From Senegalia massiliensis (GTDB taxonomy: Bacteria > Bacillota > Clostridia > Tissierellales > SIT17), in NCBI RefSeq assembly GCF_900626135.1, contig NZ_LR130785.1:1335241-1399240 (forward strand): 64,000 nucleotides of DNA, given 5' to 3'. The position numbers and the translations under genes are program-made. How positions within the stretch are numbered: position 1 is the stretch's first letter; each line of letters starts with the position of its first letter. The notes under the pieces were generated by a model, which saw nothing but the letters and a program-made list of their open reading frames with translations, did no database searches and had not been told where the DNA came from. Shown piece by piece: positions 33,542 to 43,075 of the stretch.

Positions 33542-33999
33542 TGAAAATTGAAAAGATAACACTATTTAAGCAAGAGATGGCAGAGCAAGATAATGAATTA
33601 ATTCTAAAAGTTACGGAAGAAGAAACAGTTCCTTGTGTAATAACTAATAAAGCTCTTAAGGTTGCAAATGAATTAGGAACAACTAGAAGTTCCTTAGTTA
33701 CGGATTTGATGCAACTTGGAGGAAGTGTAGATGAGGATAAAGTAGGAGATGTAGAAGATATAAAGATACTTACTTCTATTTATGTTGGTTATATTGGTGG
33801 ACAAATATTAAAAGGTGTAAATGTATATGAAGAAGATGCAATATATACTTTTGATGAATTTGTAGAAAGATATAATGATAGTTCAATGGAAAAAGTATTG
33901 TTATATCAAAAACTGATTACAGCAGAGAAAGAAAATAAATTTGCTGATAAAATAGAAAGGTCAACTAATAAAACTCCTAATAAAGGTGAAAAAAAGTAA
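33541..33999 (+). CDS. Tail assembly chaperone (G product)
   Basis: A 152-residue zero-frame chaperone (ending TNKTPNKGEKK) that overlaps the tail-tube stop by one base. It is located directly between tail tube and tape measure. A slippery heptamer lies just before its stop, and the continuation is encoded in the -1 frame. Confidence 0.88.
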   Translation: MKIEKITLFKQEMAEQDNELILKVTEEETVPCVITNKALKVANELGTTRSSLVTDLMQLGGSVDEDKVGDVEDIKILTSIYVGYIGGQILKGVNVYEEDAIYTFDEFVERYNDSSMEKVLLYQKLITAEKENKFADKIERSTNKTPNKGEKK

Positions 34000-34163
34000 G
34001 ACCACTTAAACTTAAATATGAGTGCATAGAAGATATTTATTCTTACTATGTACTTTTTTTAGGTTTAAGTGAAGATTTTTTTTGGAATCAGCCTTTTCAA
34101 GTTGTAAATAGAGTAGCAAGGAATAAAATGACTCTTGATAATTGGAGTCAAAACCCTAAGTAA
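33541..34163 (+). CDS. Frameshifted tail chaperone (GT fusion product)
   Basis: A -1 slip at A-AAA-AAG (33990-33996) would extend the chaperone by 55 residues (VRPLKLKYECIEDIYSYYVLF ... NKMTLDNWSQNPK) to about 207. The extension has the short T-protein look (aromatic, KMTLDNW near its end) of lambda GT-type proteins. The -1 segment has no start of its own. GT chaperones guide tape-measure assembly. Confidence 0.85.
33990..33996 (+). promoter_or_regulatory. Programmed -1 frameshift slippery site
   Basis: Heptamer A AAA AAG in the zero frame immediately before the UAA stop, the strongest class of bacterial -1 slippery sequence. A stem-loop downstream was not established. Confidence 0.85.
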
Positions 34164-34175
34164 AGGGGTGAGTTA

Positions 34176-36467
34176 ATGGCGAAAGATGAAATAAAAATTA
34201 GTTTTAAAGTATTCAATGAAGATTTTAAAAACTCTATGAGTGAGATGAAAAAAAGCACTACTGAATTAAATAGAGAATTCAAATTACAAAAAGAGCAAAT
34301 GAGATTATCAGGTAGTGAAACTGATAAATTAAAATCTAAATTAGAATATTTAAATAAAAGGCATGAACAAGCAAAAGAAAGAGTAAGATTGACTCAAGAA
34401 CAATTAAATAAAGCTAAGTCTACTTTTGGAGAAAATTCAGAAGAAGTTAGAAAACTTGAAGGCGAACTAAAAAATGCAAAAATACAAGAGCAACAGTTTG
34501 CTAATAAAGTAAAAACTACATCTGATGAATTAAACAAGGCAAGTAATCCGATAAATAACTATAAAAAGAAGTTAAATGAAGTAGGCAATAAACTAAAAAA
34601 CACAGGAACAAAGATGAAAGATATAGGCAAAGGTATGACAGCTAAAGTTACAGCTCCTATAATTGCAGCAGGAGTTGGTTTAGTTGGACTTGCAACAAAA
34701 TCTGGTCAAGCTGCTGATAGATTATTAGATTTGAAAGAGATTACAGGACTTACTACAGATAGCTTACAAGAATGGAGACATGTTGCGACAGTGGCAGGAG
34801 TAAGTCAAGATTCTATGACAAGTGCTATAGAAGGGTTTGTAAGAAAGCTCCCTCAACTTGAAGCAGGAACTGGGAAATCTACAGAACAACTTAAGAAATT
34901 AGGTTTAAGTTATGATGATTTAAAAAACAAAAGTCCTGATGAGCAATTTGATTTAATGATTAATAAGCTTGCCGATATGGAAGATCCACTAGAAAGAAAT
35001 GCTATAGGTTCATCTCTTTTTGGTGGGGCATGGAAAGAGTTAGCACCAGTTTTAGGTATGGGGGCAGAAGAAATACAGAAAACAAGAGATGAAGCTCATA
35101 GTCTTGGAAATGTATTATCAGAAGATGCATTAAATGACGCAAATAATTTTAGAATTGAAATGGATAAAATGAAAGAGTCTATAAAAAATGCAGCCTTAAA
35201 AATAGGTGCAGATTTAGCACCTATTTTAAGAGATAATTTGGTTCCTTTAATTAGAGATACTTTAATTCCTAAAATGCAAGAGTGGGGAGAAAAGATAAAA
35301 GAATTAATACAATGGTTTATAGATTTATCCCCTAAAACACAAAAATTTATAGGAATAGCTATAGGTTTATTAGTAGCACTAGGACCATTACTTGTGGTCT
35401 TTGGAGTAATAGTAGGTGCTATAGGAAATATTGTAATAGCCATAGGACCTCTACTTGGAGCATGGGCCGGAATCAAAACAGCAGCAGTTGCACTTGCTGG
35501 ATTTTTAAAACCTATATTTGCTACATTATTTGGTCCATGGGGTATAGCAATAGCTGCAGCTATTGCAGCAGGAGTATTAATATATAAAAATTGGGACTTG
35601 ATAAAAGAAAAAGCATTACAACTTAAAAACTGGTTAGTAGAAAAATTTACTGTTATGAAAGATGGAGTAGTGACTAAATTTACTGAATTAAAAGAAGGTG
35701 CTAAAAATAAATTTAATGAATTTAAAACAAATGTTATAAATCCAGTAAAAGAAACTGCAACTAATGTAAAAAATAAAATATCAGAAATGAAAACTAATGC
35801 ATCTAATAAAATTAATTCTATGAAAGATGATGCAAGAACAAAATTTAATCAGTTTAAATCTAATGTAGTGAATCCAGTTAAAAATACTGCTACTGATGTA
35901 AAAAATAGAATATCGACTATGAAAAATGATGCAGTAAGTAAATTTGAGAGTCTTAGAAGTAGTGCAAAGTCTAAATTTGATGCTGCTAAAAGTGCAATAG
36001 TAGATCCTATTAATACAGCTAAAGATAAAATATCTACAGCTATAGATAAAATAAAAGGTTTCTTTAGTGGATTGAAATTAAAAATTCCTAAATTTTCTAT
36101 GCCTAAAATGCCTAGGTTTAAGATTACTGGTGAATTTAGCTGGAAGAAAAAAACAATACCTAAAATAGGAGTGTCATGGAAGTCAGAAGGAGCTATATTT
36201 AGAAAACCAACTGTATTTGGTGGTGTAGGAGTAGGAGATGCTTATAGAGGTACAGGTAATGGAATGGAAGCAGTATTACCTATTTCTAAACTTGCAGGAA
36301 TGATAAGAGATGTATTACCTATAGATTATATGCAACCTTCACTTGAAGCTATGGGAGATATATACCTAACTGTAGATGTACCTTTAGATGGTGAAACTAT
36401 AATTAAAAAGACAATTCATATCACAGCACAACAATTAGAAAAATATAGAAAAAGAAAGGGGAGGTAA
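34176..36467 (+). CDS. Tail tape measure protein
   Basis: A 763-residue tape measure. It has an N-terminal coiled coil (about 20-125), a TapeMeas_TM-like region (TMKDIGKGMTAKVTAPIIAAGVGLVG ... GLTTDSLQEWRHVATVAGVS), strong membrane segments at about 390-475, and then a repeat block of about 44-residue units. It sets tail length and may form the DNA exit channel. GGGGTGAG precedes the ATG. Confidence 0.95.
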   Translation: MAKDEIKISFKVFNEDFKNSMSEMKKSTTELNREFKLQKEQMRLSGSETDKLKSKLEYLNKRHEQAKERVRLTQEQLNKAKSTFGENSEEVRKLEGELKNAKIQEQQFANKVKTTSDELNKASNPINNYKKKLNEVGNKLKNTGTKMKDIGKGMTAKVTAPIIAAGVGLVGLATKSGQAADRLLDLKEITGLTTDSLQEWRHVATVAGVSQDSMTSAIEGFVRKLPQLEAGTGKSTEQLKKLGLSYDDLKNKSPDEQFDLMINKLADMEDPLERNAIGSSLFGGAWKELAPVLGMGAEEIQKTRDEAHSLGNVLSEDALNDANNFRIEMDKMKESIKNAALKIGADLAPILRDNLVPLIRDTLIPKMQEWGEKIKELIQWFIDLSPKTQKFIGIAIGLLVALGPLLVVFGVIVGAIGNIVIAIGPLLGAWAGIKTAAVALAGFLKPIFATLFGPWGIAIAAAIAAGVLIYKNWDLIKEKALQLKNWLVEKFTVMKDGVVTKFTELKEGAKNKFNEFKTNVINPVKETATNVKNKISEMKTNASNKINSMKDDARTKFNQFKSNVVNPVKNTATDVKNRISTMKNDAVSKFESLRSSAKSKFDAAKSAIVDPINTAKDKISTAIDKIKGFFSGLKLKIPKFSMPKMPRFKITGEFSWKKKTIPKIGVSWKSEGAIFRKPTVFGGVGVGDAYRGTGNGMEAVLPISKLAGMIRDVLPIDYMQPSLEAMGDIYLTVDVPLDGETIIKKTIHITAQQLEKYRKRKGR
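35700..36060 (+). repeat. 132-bp in-frame repeats in tape measure gene
   Basis: Two full 132-bp units (35700 and 35832) and a partial third (35964), each starting AxxKFxxxKsxVVxPV in protein. The 44-residue period is exact between units one, two and three. Each unit would add a fixed length to the tail. Confidence 0.8.
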
Positions 36468-36469
36468 GG

Positions 36470-37189
36470 TTGTATTTTAATAATATAAACTTTTGTGATT
36501 ATTTAATTGTAAATGATATAAGAAGAAGTATATTACCTCCTCAAAATACTATCTTACGAAAAGTACCTAAATCTATAGGACAAACTTTTATAAGAAAAGA
36601 ATTAGGTGTAGGAGTAATAGAAGTAGATATAACTTTAATAGCTAATAATAGAGTTAACTTAAGAAAGAATATAAGACAATTAGCATCTATGTTATATACA
36701 GAAACATTAGAAAAATTAATTTTTGATGATGAAGTAGATAAGTATTATATGGCAATTTTGAGTGAGGATACTGAATTAGAAGAAATTTGTAGTATAGGAG
36801 AAGGCACTCTTACTTTTATTTGTCCTGATCCTATATCCTATGGTGATACAAAAAGTCATACTATTACCGACTCTGTAAAATTATTTTTATCTGGAACATA
36901 CAAAACTAAACCTAAGTTTATTTTTAATATTAATTCTAACATAGATCATATAAAATTAACTCATATTGATAAAGGTAAATTTGTATATATAGAACACAAT
37001 TTTATTCCTGGAGATATAGTTGAAGTTGATTTCAATGACAAATGGAAAGTTAGAAAAAATGGAGTAGTAATAGCAGAGGATATATGGATTATAAGTGATT
37101 TCTTTTATTTAGATGTCGGAGAAAATAATATTAATATAGAGCCTTTAGGAGTAGATGTAACAATGGAATATATAGAGAGGTGGTTATAA
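36470..37189 (+). CDS. Distal tail protein (Dit)
   Basis: A 239-residue Dit with the siphovirus opening MYFNNINFCDYLIVNDIRR and LRKNIRQLASMLYTETLEKLIF, then a C-terminal galectin-like beta domain. The TTG start follows GGGGAGG and is two bases after the tape-measure stop. It forms the hub at the tail tip. Confidence 0.9.
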   Translation: MYFNNINFCDYLIVNDIRRSILPPQNTILRKVPKSIGQTFIRKELGVGVIEVDITLIANNRVNLRKNIRQLASMLYTETLEKLIFDDEVDKYYMAILSEDTELEEICSIGEGTLTFICPDPISYGDTKSHTITDSVKLFLSGTYKTKPKFIFNINSNIDHIKLTHIDKGKFVYIEHNFIPGDIVEVDFNDKWKVRKNGVVIAEDIWIISDFFYLDVGENNINIEPLGVDVTMEYIERWL

Positions 37190-39805
37190 TTGTTTATATT
37201 ATTTGATAGAGAAGAAAAATATTTGCATGAAATAACTCCTCTAAAGGCTATAAATAAAGAAGTATTAAATGGTGAAGATACCCTACAAATTAGTTTAAAT
37301 GCTGATGTAGAAGTAGAGAAAAAATATAGAATAGTAACATATATAAAGAAGTATGATATATGGAAAGAATTTATAGTAGAAGAAATAGAAGAAGATAGGA
37401 CAGAAGGGACTCTTGAAATTTATGCAGAGTCCTCTTTTTATGAGTTGTTAGGTGATTATGTAGAAGATAAAAGAGCAACTGATACTACTGCAAATATAGC
37501 ATTAGCAAAAGTTTTAGAACCTACCAGGTGGGAAGTTGGCATAGTAGATGATTTAGGTATATCTACAGAAAACTTTTATCATATCTCCAGTAAAGAAGCA
37601 GTACAAAAAATAGCTAAAGCTTGGAAAGGTGAAATACAAACTCGAATAGAAATAACAGGCAAGAAAATTACACATAGATATGTAGATTTATTTGTACAAC
37701 TTGGTGATTTTCTAGGTGAAAGATTTGTAACAGGTGAAAATATAGAAAAAATAAAAAGAACAGTACATTCAGATCCAGTATGTACAGCTTTATATGGTTA
37801 TGGGAAAGGTGAAGAAGTAGGAGATGGTTATGGTCGTAGGTTAGATTTTGCAGATATAAATAATGGTAAAGCATATGTAGAGGATAATGAAGCAAGGTTA
37901 AAATGGGGCAGACCTAATGAAGATGGCACTAAATCACATATATTCTACAAAAAAGATTTTGATGATATAGAAGATAAGCAAGAGTTAAAACAAGCCACAG
38001 AAGAAGAATTAGAACGTCTTTCTAAGCCTAATATAACTTATGAAGGTGAAATAATAGGTGCAAGTGCAAGACTCGGCGATACAGTAATATTAATTGATGA
38101 AACATATAAGCCTGAATTAAGATTAACTGCAAGAGTATATGAAATAGAAAATGATTTACTTGAAGAAGAAAATTCTAAACCTGTACTAGGAAACTTTATC
38201 CCAGATATTTCTGACACTATGAATAAGCAAGAAGAGTATATAAATAATTTTAGGGATAAATCTGGAGTATGGGATAGAGCAGACATTATAAATCAAGATG
38301 GTACTATAAATACACAATATTTAGATGGAGCAATAGATGTATTAAAAAATAAATTAAACTCTACTACTTCTGATTGGTATACAGATGATAAAGGTGCATT
38401 AATCTTTGAAAATAAAACAGAAAATAGTGCTATGAAATTAACTGGCAAAGGATTTATGATTGCTGATAGTAAAGATGTAAATGGTAATTGGGATTTTAGA
38501 ACATTTGGCACTGGTAAAGGGTTCGTAGCAGATGAGATAATAACTGGACTATTAAAAGGTGGTAAAGTTAAATTTGACCTTACAAATGGTACTTTACTTA
38601 TAGGAAATTCTATAGAGGATTATTCACTACTTTTTGATGGAAGTAGTTTAAGGATTAGATTATCAGATGGAAAAACTATAGAGGAAACTGTAATAACCAA
38701 AGTAGAAGAAGAAATAGAAAAAGCTCCTATATATGAGTGGACTAAATATGCAGATGATATAAATGGAACTAACATAAGTGATGATCCTTTAAATAAAAAA
38801 TATATAGGTAAAGCTTATAATAAAAATTCTCAAATTGAAAGCAATAATCCAGATGATTATACATGGACTATATCTAATTATTATGTAGATAATAAAATTG
38901 ATAATGTATCAAATAATTTAGATAACTTCCAAAATGATGTTAGCACAACTTTCAAAGATGGAATAATAGAAGAATCTGAAGCTAAAGCAGTAGAGAAATA
39001 TATTAATACACTACAATCACAACAACAACAAATATATAAGATGCATCAATCTATATATAATAATGAACATCTAACAGGAACATATAAAGTAGAAGAAAAT
39101 ACAGCATACAATAACTATATTACAGCATTTAATAATTTAATAGATTATATAAATAATGTAATATCAGATGGAAAAACAACAACTACAGAAAAACAAGAAG
39201 TAGATGCTAGATTTATTATTTATAAAGATAGAATAGCAGCATATCAAGAAAAATTAAATAATGCTCAAGAATTTATACAGTCAGAGATAAAAAGAAAAGC
39301 AGAAGAATTTGCTACAAGCTCTGATGAAAAACAACAAGAAGTAATAAATGAACAAACTCAACAACTTGCAGTAGATTTTAATTCTAGTATACAGGCAACA
39401 GCTGAAAGTGTAACTAATACTATGAGAGCTGAATATCAAGATGCTGATGGTAAAGTAATAGAAGCTTATGAAAAGAAAATAAAAGAAACTGCTGAAGCTT
39501 GGAAGTTGTCCTTTAGTCAATTAACAAATGACTATGCAGGATTAAATGGGCAGATGAATGAAGTAACTTCATATTTTAATTTTGGATTTAATTTATTTGA
39601 AATTGCTTTAAGTGATAGTAAAGTAAAGTTGCAGTTACAAAATAATAAGTTTGCAATAGTTGATAATGGAGTAGCTTCTCAATGGTTTGATAATCAAAAT
39701 GCTTACATTAAAAATCTAATTGTAGAAAATGATGCACAACTTGGAAATCATATGTTTAAGAAAAATGGAACAAAAACATTGATACAATGGGCAGGTGATG
39801 AATAA
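37190..39805 (+). CDS. Tail tip protein, Tal-like with coiled-coil extension
   Basis: An 871-residue protein. The N-terminal 380 residues form the prophage endopeptidase tail/Tal domain (HEITPLKAINKEVLNGEDTLQISLNAD, VCTALYGYGKGEEVGDGYGRRLDF). A middle beta-rich region carries WYTDDKGALIFENKTENSAMKLTGKGFMIA, and a helical part to about 810 is rich in Gln/Glu. It closes the tail tube and contacts the host wall. No enzymatic domain is recognisable downstream. Confidence 0.87.
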   Translation: MFILFDREEKYLHEITPLKAINKEVLNGEDTLQISLNADVEVEKKYRIVTYIKKYDIWKEFIVEEIEEDRTEGTLEIYAESSFYELLGDYVEDKRATDTTANIALAKVLEPTRWEVGIVDDLGISTENFYHISSKEAVQKIAKAWKGEIQTRIEITGKKITHRYVDLFVQLGDFLGERFVTGENIEKIKRTVHSDPVCTALYGYGKGEEVGDGYGRRLDFADINNGKAYVEDNEARLKWGRPNEDGTKSHIFYKKDFDDIEDKQELKQATEEELERLSKPNITYEGEIIGASARLGDTVILIDETYKPELRLTARVYEIENDLLEEENSKPVLGNFIPDISDTMNKQEEYINNFRDKSGVWDRADIINQDGTINTQYLDGAIDVLKNKLNSTTSDWYTDDKGALIFENKTENSAMKLTGKGFMIADSKDVNGNWDFRTFGTGKGFVADEIITGLLKGGKVKFDLTNGTLLIGNSIEDYSLLFDGSSLRIRLSDGKTIEETVITKVEEEIEKAPIYEWTKYADDINGTNISDDPLNKKYIGKAYNKNSQIESNNPDDYTWTISNYYVDNKIDNVSNNLDNFQNDVSTTFKDGIIEESEAKAVEKYINTLQSQQQQIYKMHQSIYNNEHLTGTYKVEENTAYNNYITAFNNLIDYINNVISDGKTTTTEKQEVDARFIIYKDRIAAYQEKLNNAQEFIQSEIKRKAEEFATSSDEKQQEVINEQTQQLAVDFNSSIQATAESVTNTMRAEYQDADGKVIEAYEKKIKETAEAWKLSFSQLTNDYAGLNGQMNEVTSYFNFGFNLFEIALSDSKVKLQLQNNKFAIVDNGVASQWFDNQNAYIKNLIVENDAQLGNHMFKKNGTKTLIQWAGDE

Positions 39806-41736
39806 TGCTTAGTGGATCTATAAATAATACTTTTAAAGATACATGGAGATTAATAGCTGAATGGTCTGCTACACAAAATATAGAAGAAAATTATAGTTTA
39901 GTAACAGTTAATTTTTATCTAACTGGTGATTATGCAATATATTCTGGTAGTAGGAATAATGGCTATATTACAATAGATGGTTCAAGATATAATTTTACTG
40001 CTAATTCTTCAATAAGTGCTGGACAGAAAAAATTATTAGGAAGTGCAACAAAAAAAGTTTATCATAACAATGTAGGAGAAAAAACTTTTAAAATTTATGC
40101 ATCATATGATTTAAAAGTTACGTTATCTGGAACTTATATAGGTACAAGACATGTAGAAGGTAATTTTAGATTAAATGATATACCAAGAGCCTCAACAATG
40201 AGTGGAGTACCAGAAAGTTTTGATATTGATACAGCCTTTGGAGTAGGGGTACAACGTGCTGATGCATCCTTTACTCATAAAGTTACAATGTATTTGGGTA
40301 CAAAATATATAGGAGAGTGGACTGGTGGACCTTCAATATCTGTTAGCTTAGACACTACAAGGCAGAATAGAATATATGAAGAAATACCAGAAGCAACTAA
40401 AGCTACAGTTACCCTTAAATTAACAACATATAAAGGTACAAAACAAATTGGAGATAGAACAGAAACTACAATAGTAGCAAAAGTACCTTCTGCCATAAAG
40501 CCTTACTTTAGTAGTATAGGGCATAGAGAAGATTCACCAGTTGTAATTAATTCTGAAATAGATTTATATATAAAAACTTTATCAAAAATACGTATATGGT
40601 TTAGAGAGGCAGTTGCAAATAAGTATGCTACTATAAAAAGCTATGCAATACACATAAATGGTAAAAATTATTTAGGTAGTGCTATTACTACAGATTTAAT
40701 AAATAAAAGTGGGACACTAACCATAACAGCTACTGTAACAGATAGTAGAAATAGAACTTTTACAAGAACTTTAGATATTACAGTTGCAAATTATGCACCT
40801 CCAGACATACAAAAAGTTGTACCTAAAAGATATGAAAATTCTAGTGGTACAGAAGATGGAATGGGAACATATTTAGGAGTAGATATATTAGGTCAAGTAA
40901 GTAGCTTAAAATTAGGAACTACAGAAAAAAATACTTGTACCATAAGAATATACAAAAAACCTAAAGGATATCCTACATGGTCTGCAATTTACAATAATAC
41001 ATGGAGTTTATCTATAATGAGTACATGGGGTTATTACCCTGGATATTTAATAGATGCAGCATATGACATACGAATAGAAGTAGAAGATAAATTTAATATT
41101 GTAAGAGTAGATAGAATACTACCTACTGCTATTATAACTGGAGAACTTGCCAAAACAGGAATGAGCATAGGCACAACATATAGAGAGGGAGAAGGAGTAT
41201 TACAATTAGCATCCCCTTATGGACAGAATGTTGAATTCCCACTAATAAACATGAGTGGTGGCTATGTAATTTATAGAGATAACACTTCACTTGCAGGAGC
41301 TATATCTCGTGCTTGGTTAGATACTCCAGATATGGGGGAAGTAGTTATAGGACCACGTTCATCAAGTAGAACTATGAAACAATTTAGAGTTAGGGCAGAA
41401 AAACATAGTTTTGAAGATGGTCCTATTTATAATGGATCATATAATAAAAATGGTAATGGCTATACAAAACTTCCAAATGATTTTATTATGGTTTGGGGAG
41501 AGGTTGTATATTCTGCCAGTGGAAATACAGGATATATAAGGGTAACTTTACCTATGACATTACCAAACAATATTTATAATGTAGTAGCAACTCCAAAATA
41601 TCAAAGTGGTGCACCTTTAGATGTAACAATAACAGCACAACCAATTTCTAAATCTGAAATAATCTTTTATGTTAGAAGTTCAGGCAGCAAACCAACATCA
41701 GACTTTAGAATATGTTATCAAGTGTGGGGTGATTAG
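39805..41736 (+). CDS. DUF859 phage minor structural protein
   Basis: A 643-residue beta-sandwich protein. The opening (SGSINNTFKDTWRLIAEWSATQNIEENYSLVTVNFYL) and repeating Ig-like segments match DUF859, host-range structural proteins of Gram-positive siphophages. The C-terminal 90 residues (FIMVWGEVVYSASGNTGYIRVTLPMTLPNNIYNV) look like a gp53/H-type-lectin-like receptor-binding tip. Likely receptor-binding component. Confidence 0.83.
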   Translation: MLSGSINNTFKDTWRLIAEWSATQNIEENYSLVTVNFYLTGDYAIYSGSRNNGYITIDGSRYNFTANSSISAGQKKLLGSATKKVYHNNVGEKTFKIYASYDLKVTLSGTYIGTRHVEGNFRLNDIPRASTMSGVPESFDIDTAFGVGVQRADASFTHKVTMYLGTKYIGEWTGGPSISVSLDTTRQNRIYEEIPEATKATVTLKLTTYKGTKQIGDRTETTIVAKVPSAIKPYFSSIGHREDSPVVINSEIDLYIKTLSKIRIWFREAVANKYATIKSYAIHINGKNYLGSAITTDLINKSGTLTITATVTDSRNRTFTRTLDITVANYAPPDIQKVVPKRYENSSGTEDGMGTYLGVDILGQVSSLKLGTTEKNTCTIRIYKKPKGYPTWSAIYNNTWSLSIMSTWGYYPGYLIDAAYDIRIEVEDKFNIVRVDRILPTAIITGELAKTGMSIGTTYREGEGVLQLASPYGQNVEFPLINMSGGYVIYRDNTSLAGAISRAWLDTPDMGEVVIGPRSSSRTMKQFRVRAEKHSFEDGPIYNGSYNKNGNGYTKLPNDFIMVWGEVVYSASGNTGYIRVTLPMTLPNNIYNVVATPKYQSGAPLDVTITAQPISKSEIIFYVRSSGSKPTSDFRICYQVWGD

Positions 41737-42072
41737 ATGTATATTAAAATAGATGAAAAAGGTAAATATAGTTTTTATCCAGAAAATATGTATTCAGAAA
41801 AAGAGCTTGAAGATTGTATAGAAATTAGTGATGAATTTTATCAATATCTTATTAATAATAATGATAAATTTATATTTGATGTTACGAAAGAAAGCCATAC
41901 TATTGATGATTTAATATCTAAACCTAAAGATTTTGATGATGTACCAGAACTAAATGAACCTAAAAGTGAAACAGAAAAATTAAAAGAACAGATATCTAAC
42001 TTGAAGATGGAAAATGCAGAAAGTAATGCAGAACTATTTGAAACTATGCTAATGATGTTAGGGGGAATGTAG
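41737..42072 (+). CDS. Tail-associated small protein
   Basis: A 111-residue protein with an N-terminal globular part (IDEKGKYSFYPENMYSEKELEDCIEI) and a C-terminal coiled coil (SETEKLKEQISNLKMENAESNAELFETMLMML). It begins right at the end of the DUF859 gene. It may be a tail-fibre accessory; not proven. Confidence 0.65.
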   Translation: MYIKIDEKGKYSFYPENMYSEKELEDCIEISDEFYQYLINNNDKFIFDVTKESHTIDDLISKPKDFDDVPELNEPKSETEKLKEQISNLKMENAESNAELFETMLMMLGGM

Positions 42073-42073
42073 T

Positions 42074-42202
42074 TTGTTTAGTGAGGATAGTGAAATAGTT
42101 AAAAGTTATGCTCTATTGATTAAAAATAATAGAAAAACAATTGATGATGTACCAGACTATAAAAATTTGAAAGAAGTGGTTCAAAATGTCCTCAAGGCTT
42201 AA
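42074..42202 (+). CDS. XkdX/CD1375-like small protein, copy 1
   Basis: A 42-residue protein (MFSEDSEIVKSYALLIKNNRKTIDDVPDYKNLKEVVQNVL). TTG start after the GGGGG of the previous gene end. It is paralogous to the next gene (shared S-R/E-I-x-KSY ... IDDVPD/IEEVPD ... LR/KE). The family accompanies phage tail-fibre and lysis genes. Confidence 0.68.
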   Translation: MFSEDSEIVKSYALLIKNNRKTIDDVPDYKNLKEVVQNVLKA

Positions 42203-42236
42203 AATCATATATCAACTATTGAAGGAGGTGTTAAGA

Positions 42237-42368
42237 ATGACATTTACAACGGATAGTAGAATAGCAAAATCATATGTAATATTGATTTTAGCAGGCAGAT
42301 ATACAATTGAAGAAGTACCAGATGTGGGTAACTTAAGAGGAATAGTACAAGAGTTATTAATATCATAA
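42237..42368 (+). CDS. XkdX/CD1375-like small protein, copy 2
   Basis: A 43-residue protein (MTFTTDSRIAKSYVILILAGRYTIEEVPDVGNLRGIVQELL). The ATG is preceded by AAGGAGGTG. The upstream in-frame ATG at 42186 lacks a site. Tandem paralogue of the preceding ORF. Confidence 0.75.
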   Translation: MTFTTDSRIAKSYVILILAGRYTIEEVPDVGNLRGIVQELLIS

Positions 42369-42374
42369 ACATAT

Positions 42375-42396
42375 AGACACCTAGAAGGGTGTTTTT
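42375..42396 (+). terminator. Terminator after tail module
   Basis: A short stem ACACCT/GGGTGT extended by A-T and G-T pairs with a 4-base loop, then six Ts. Confidence 0.65.
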
Positions 42397-42450
42397 TAAT
42401 GTCCCTTTTTTTAAATAATATGATATATTATAGGAAAAGGGGGGAGTTTA

Positions 42451-42792
42451 TTGGATGATAAAGAAAAAGAGTATAAAAAAGCTTTTAAGTTTATAAAAAG
42501 ATGGAGTAAAGCTCCTAGTACTCTGAGTTATACAATAGGGTATAGTGCTGGAAATGGAGATAAAGAACCAGCTGCCAAAACATATAAGTATGTATTAGAA
42601 CTAGAAAAAGATAATTCAATTTCTTATAAAGAAAAGTTAATTGTTTTAGATGATTTTTTAGAAGAAATGAATAAAGAAGAAAGGCTAAAGAAAATGATGG
42701 TAACATCTTATTATAATAATATTAAAAGATATATAAAAAAATCAATGAAGGATGTTGAAGAGGGGATACCAGTACAGACAAGAAGAAAATAA
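42451..42792 (+). CDS. Phage protein of unknown function
   Basis: A 113-residue basic, helical protein (KAFKFIKRWSKAPSTLSYTIGYSAGNGDKEPAAKTYKYVLELEKDN...). The TTG start follows AAGGGGGGAG. It is flanked by a terminator on each side, so it is an independent unit between tail and lysis genes. No family recognised. Confidence 0.68.
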   Translation: MDDKEKEYKKAFKFIKRWSKAPSTLSYTIGYSAGNGDKEPAAKTYKYVLELEKDNSISYKEKLIVLDDFLEEMNKEERLKKMMVTSYYNNIKRYIKKSMKDVEEGIPVQTRRK

Positions 42793-42800
42793 ATTATTTA

Positions 42801-42824
42801 AAGGACTAGAGATAGTCCTTTTTA
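42801..42824 (+). terminator. Terminator before lysis module
   Basis: AAGGACT/AGTCCTT stem with a 6-base loop followed by TTTTTATT. Confidence 0.75.
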
Positions 42825-42850
42825 TTATGCAAATTTTAAGGAGGTCGATT

Positions 42851-43075
42851 ATGCCAAATGAAATTGTTGTGGCAATTATTGCTTTTTTAGGAACTACTAT
42901 AGGTACCGGAGGAGGAATATTAGCATCAAGTAAATTAACAAATTATAGGATATCACAACTTGAAAGCAAAGTTGATAAACATAACACAGTTATAGAAAGA
43001 ACATATATATTAGAGGAACAAATGAAAGTTGCAAACCATAGAATTAATGATTTAGAGAAAAAAGAAAAGCATTGA
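42851..43075 (+). CDS. Holin-like/XhlA-like lysis accessory protein
   Basis: A 74-residue protein with an N-terminal membrane helix (IVVAIIAFLGTTIGTGGGILASS) and a coiled coil (YRISQLESKVDKHNTVIERTYILEEQMKVANHRINDLEKK). The pattern is a regular partner of Firmicute phage holins. AAGGAGGTCG precedes the ATG. Confidence 0.75.
   Translation: MPNEIVVAIIAFLGTTIGTGGGILASSKLTNYRISQLESKVDKHNTVIERTYILEEQMKVANHRINDLEKKEKH

Noticed and set aside
35096-35476. Minus-strand ORF of 126 codons inside the tape measure gene
   Set aside because: Antisense shadow of the hydrophobic tape-measure region, without promoter or ribosome site.
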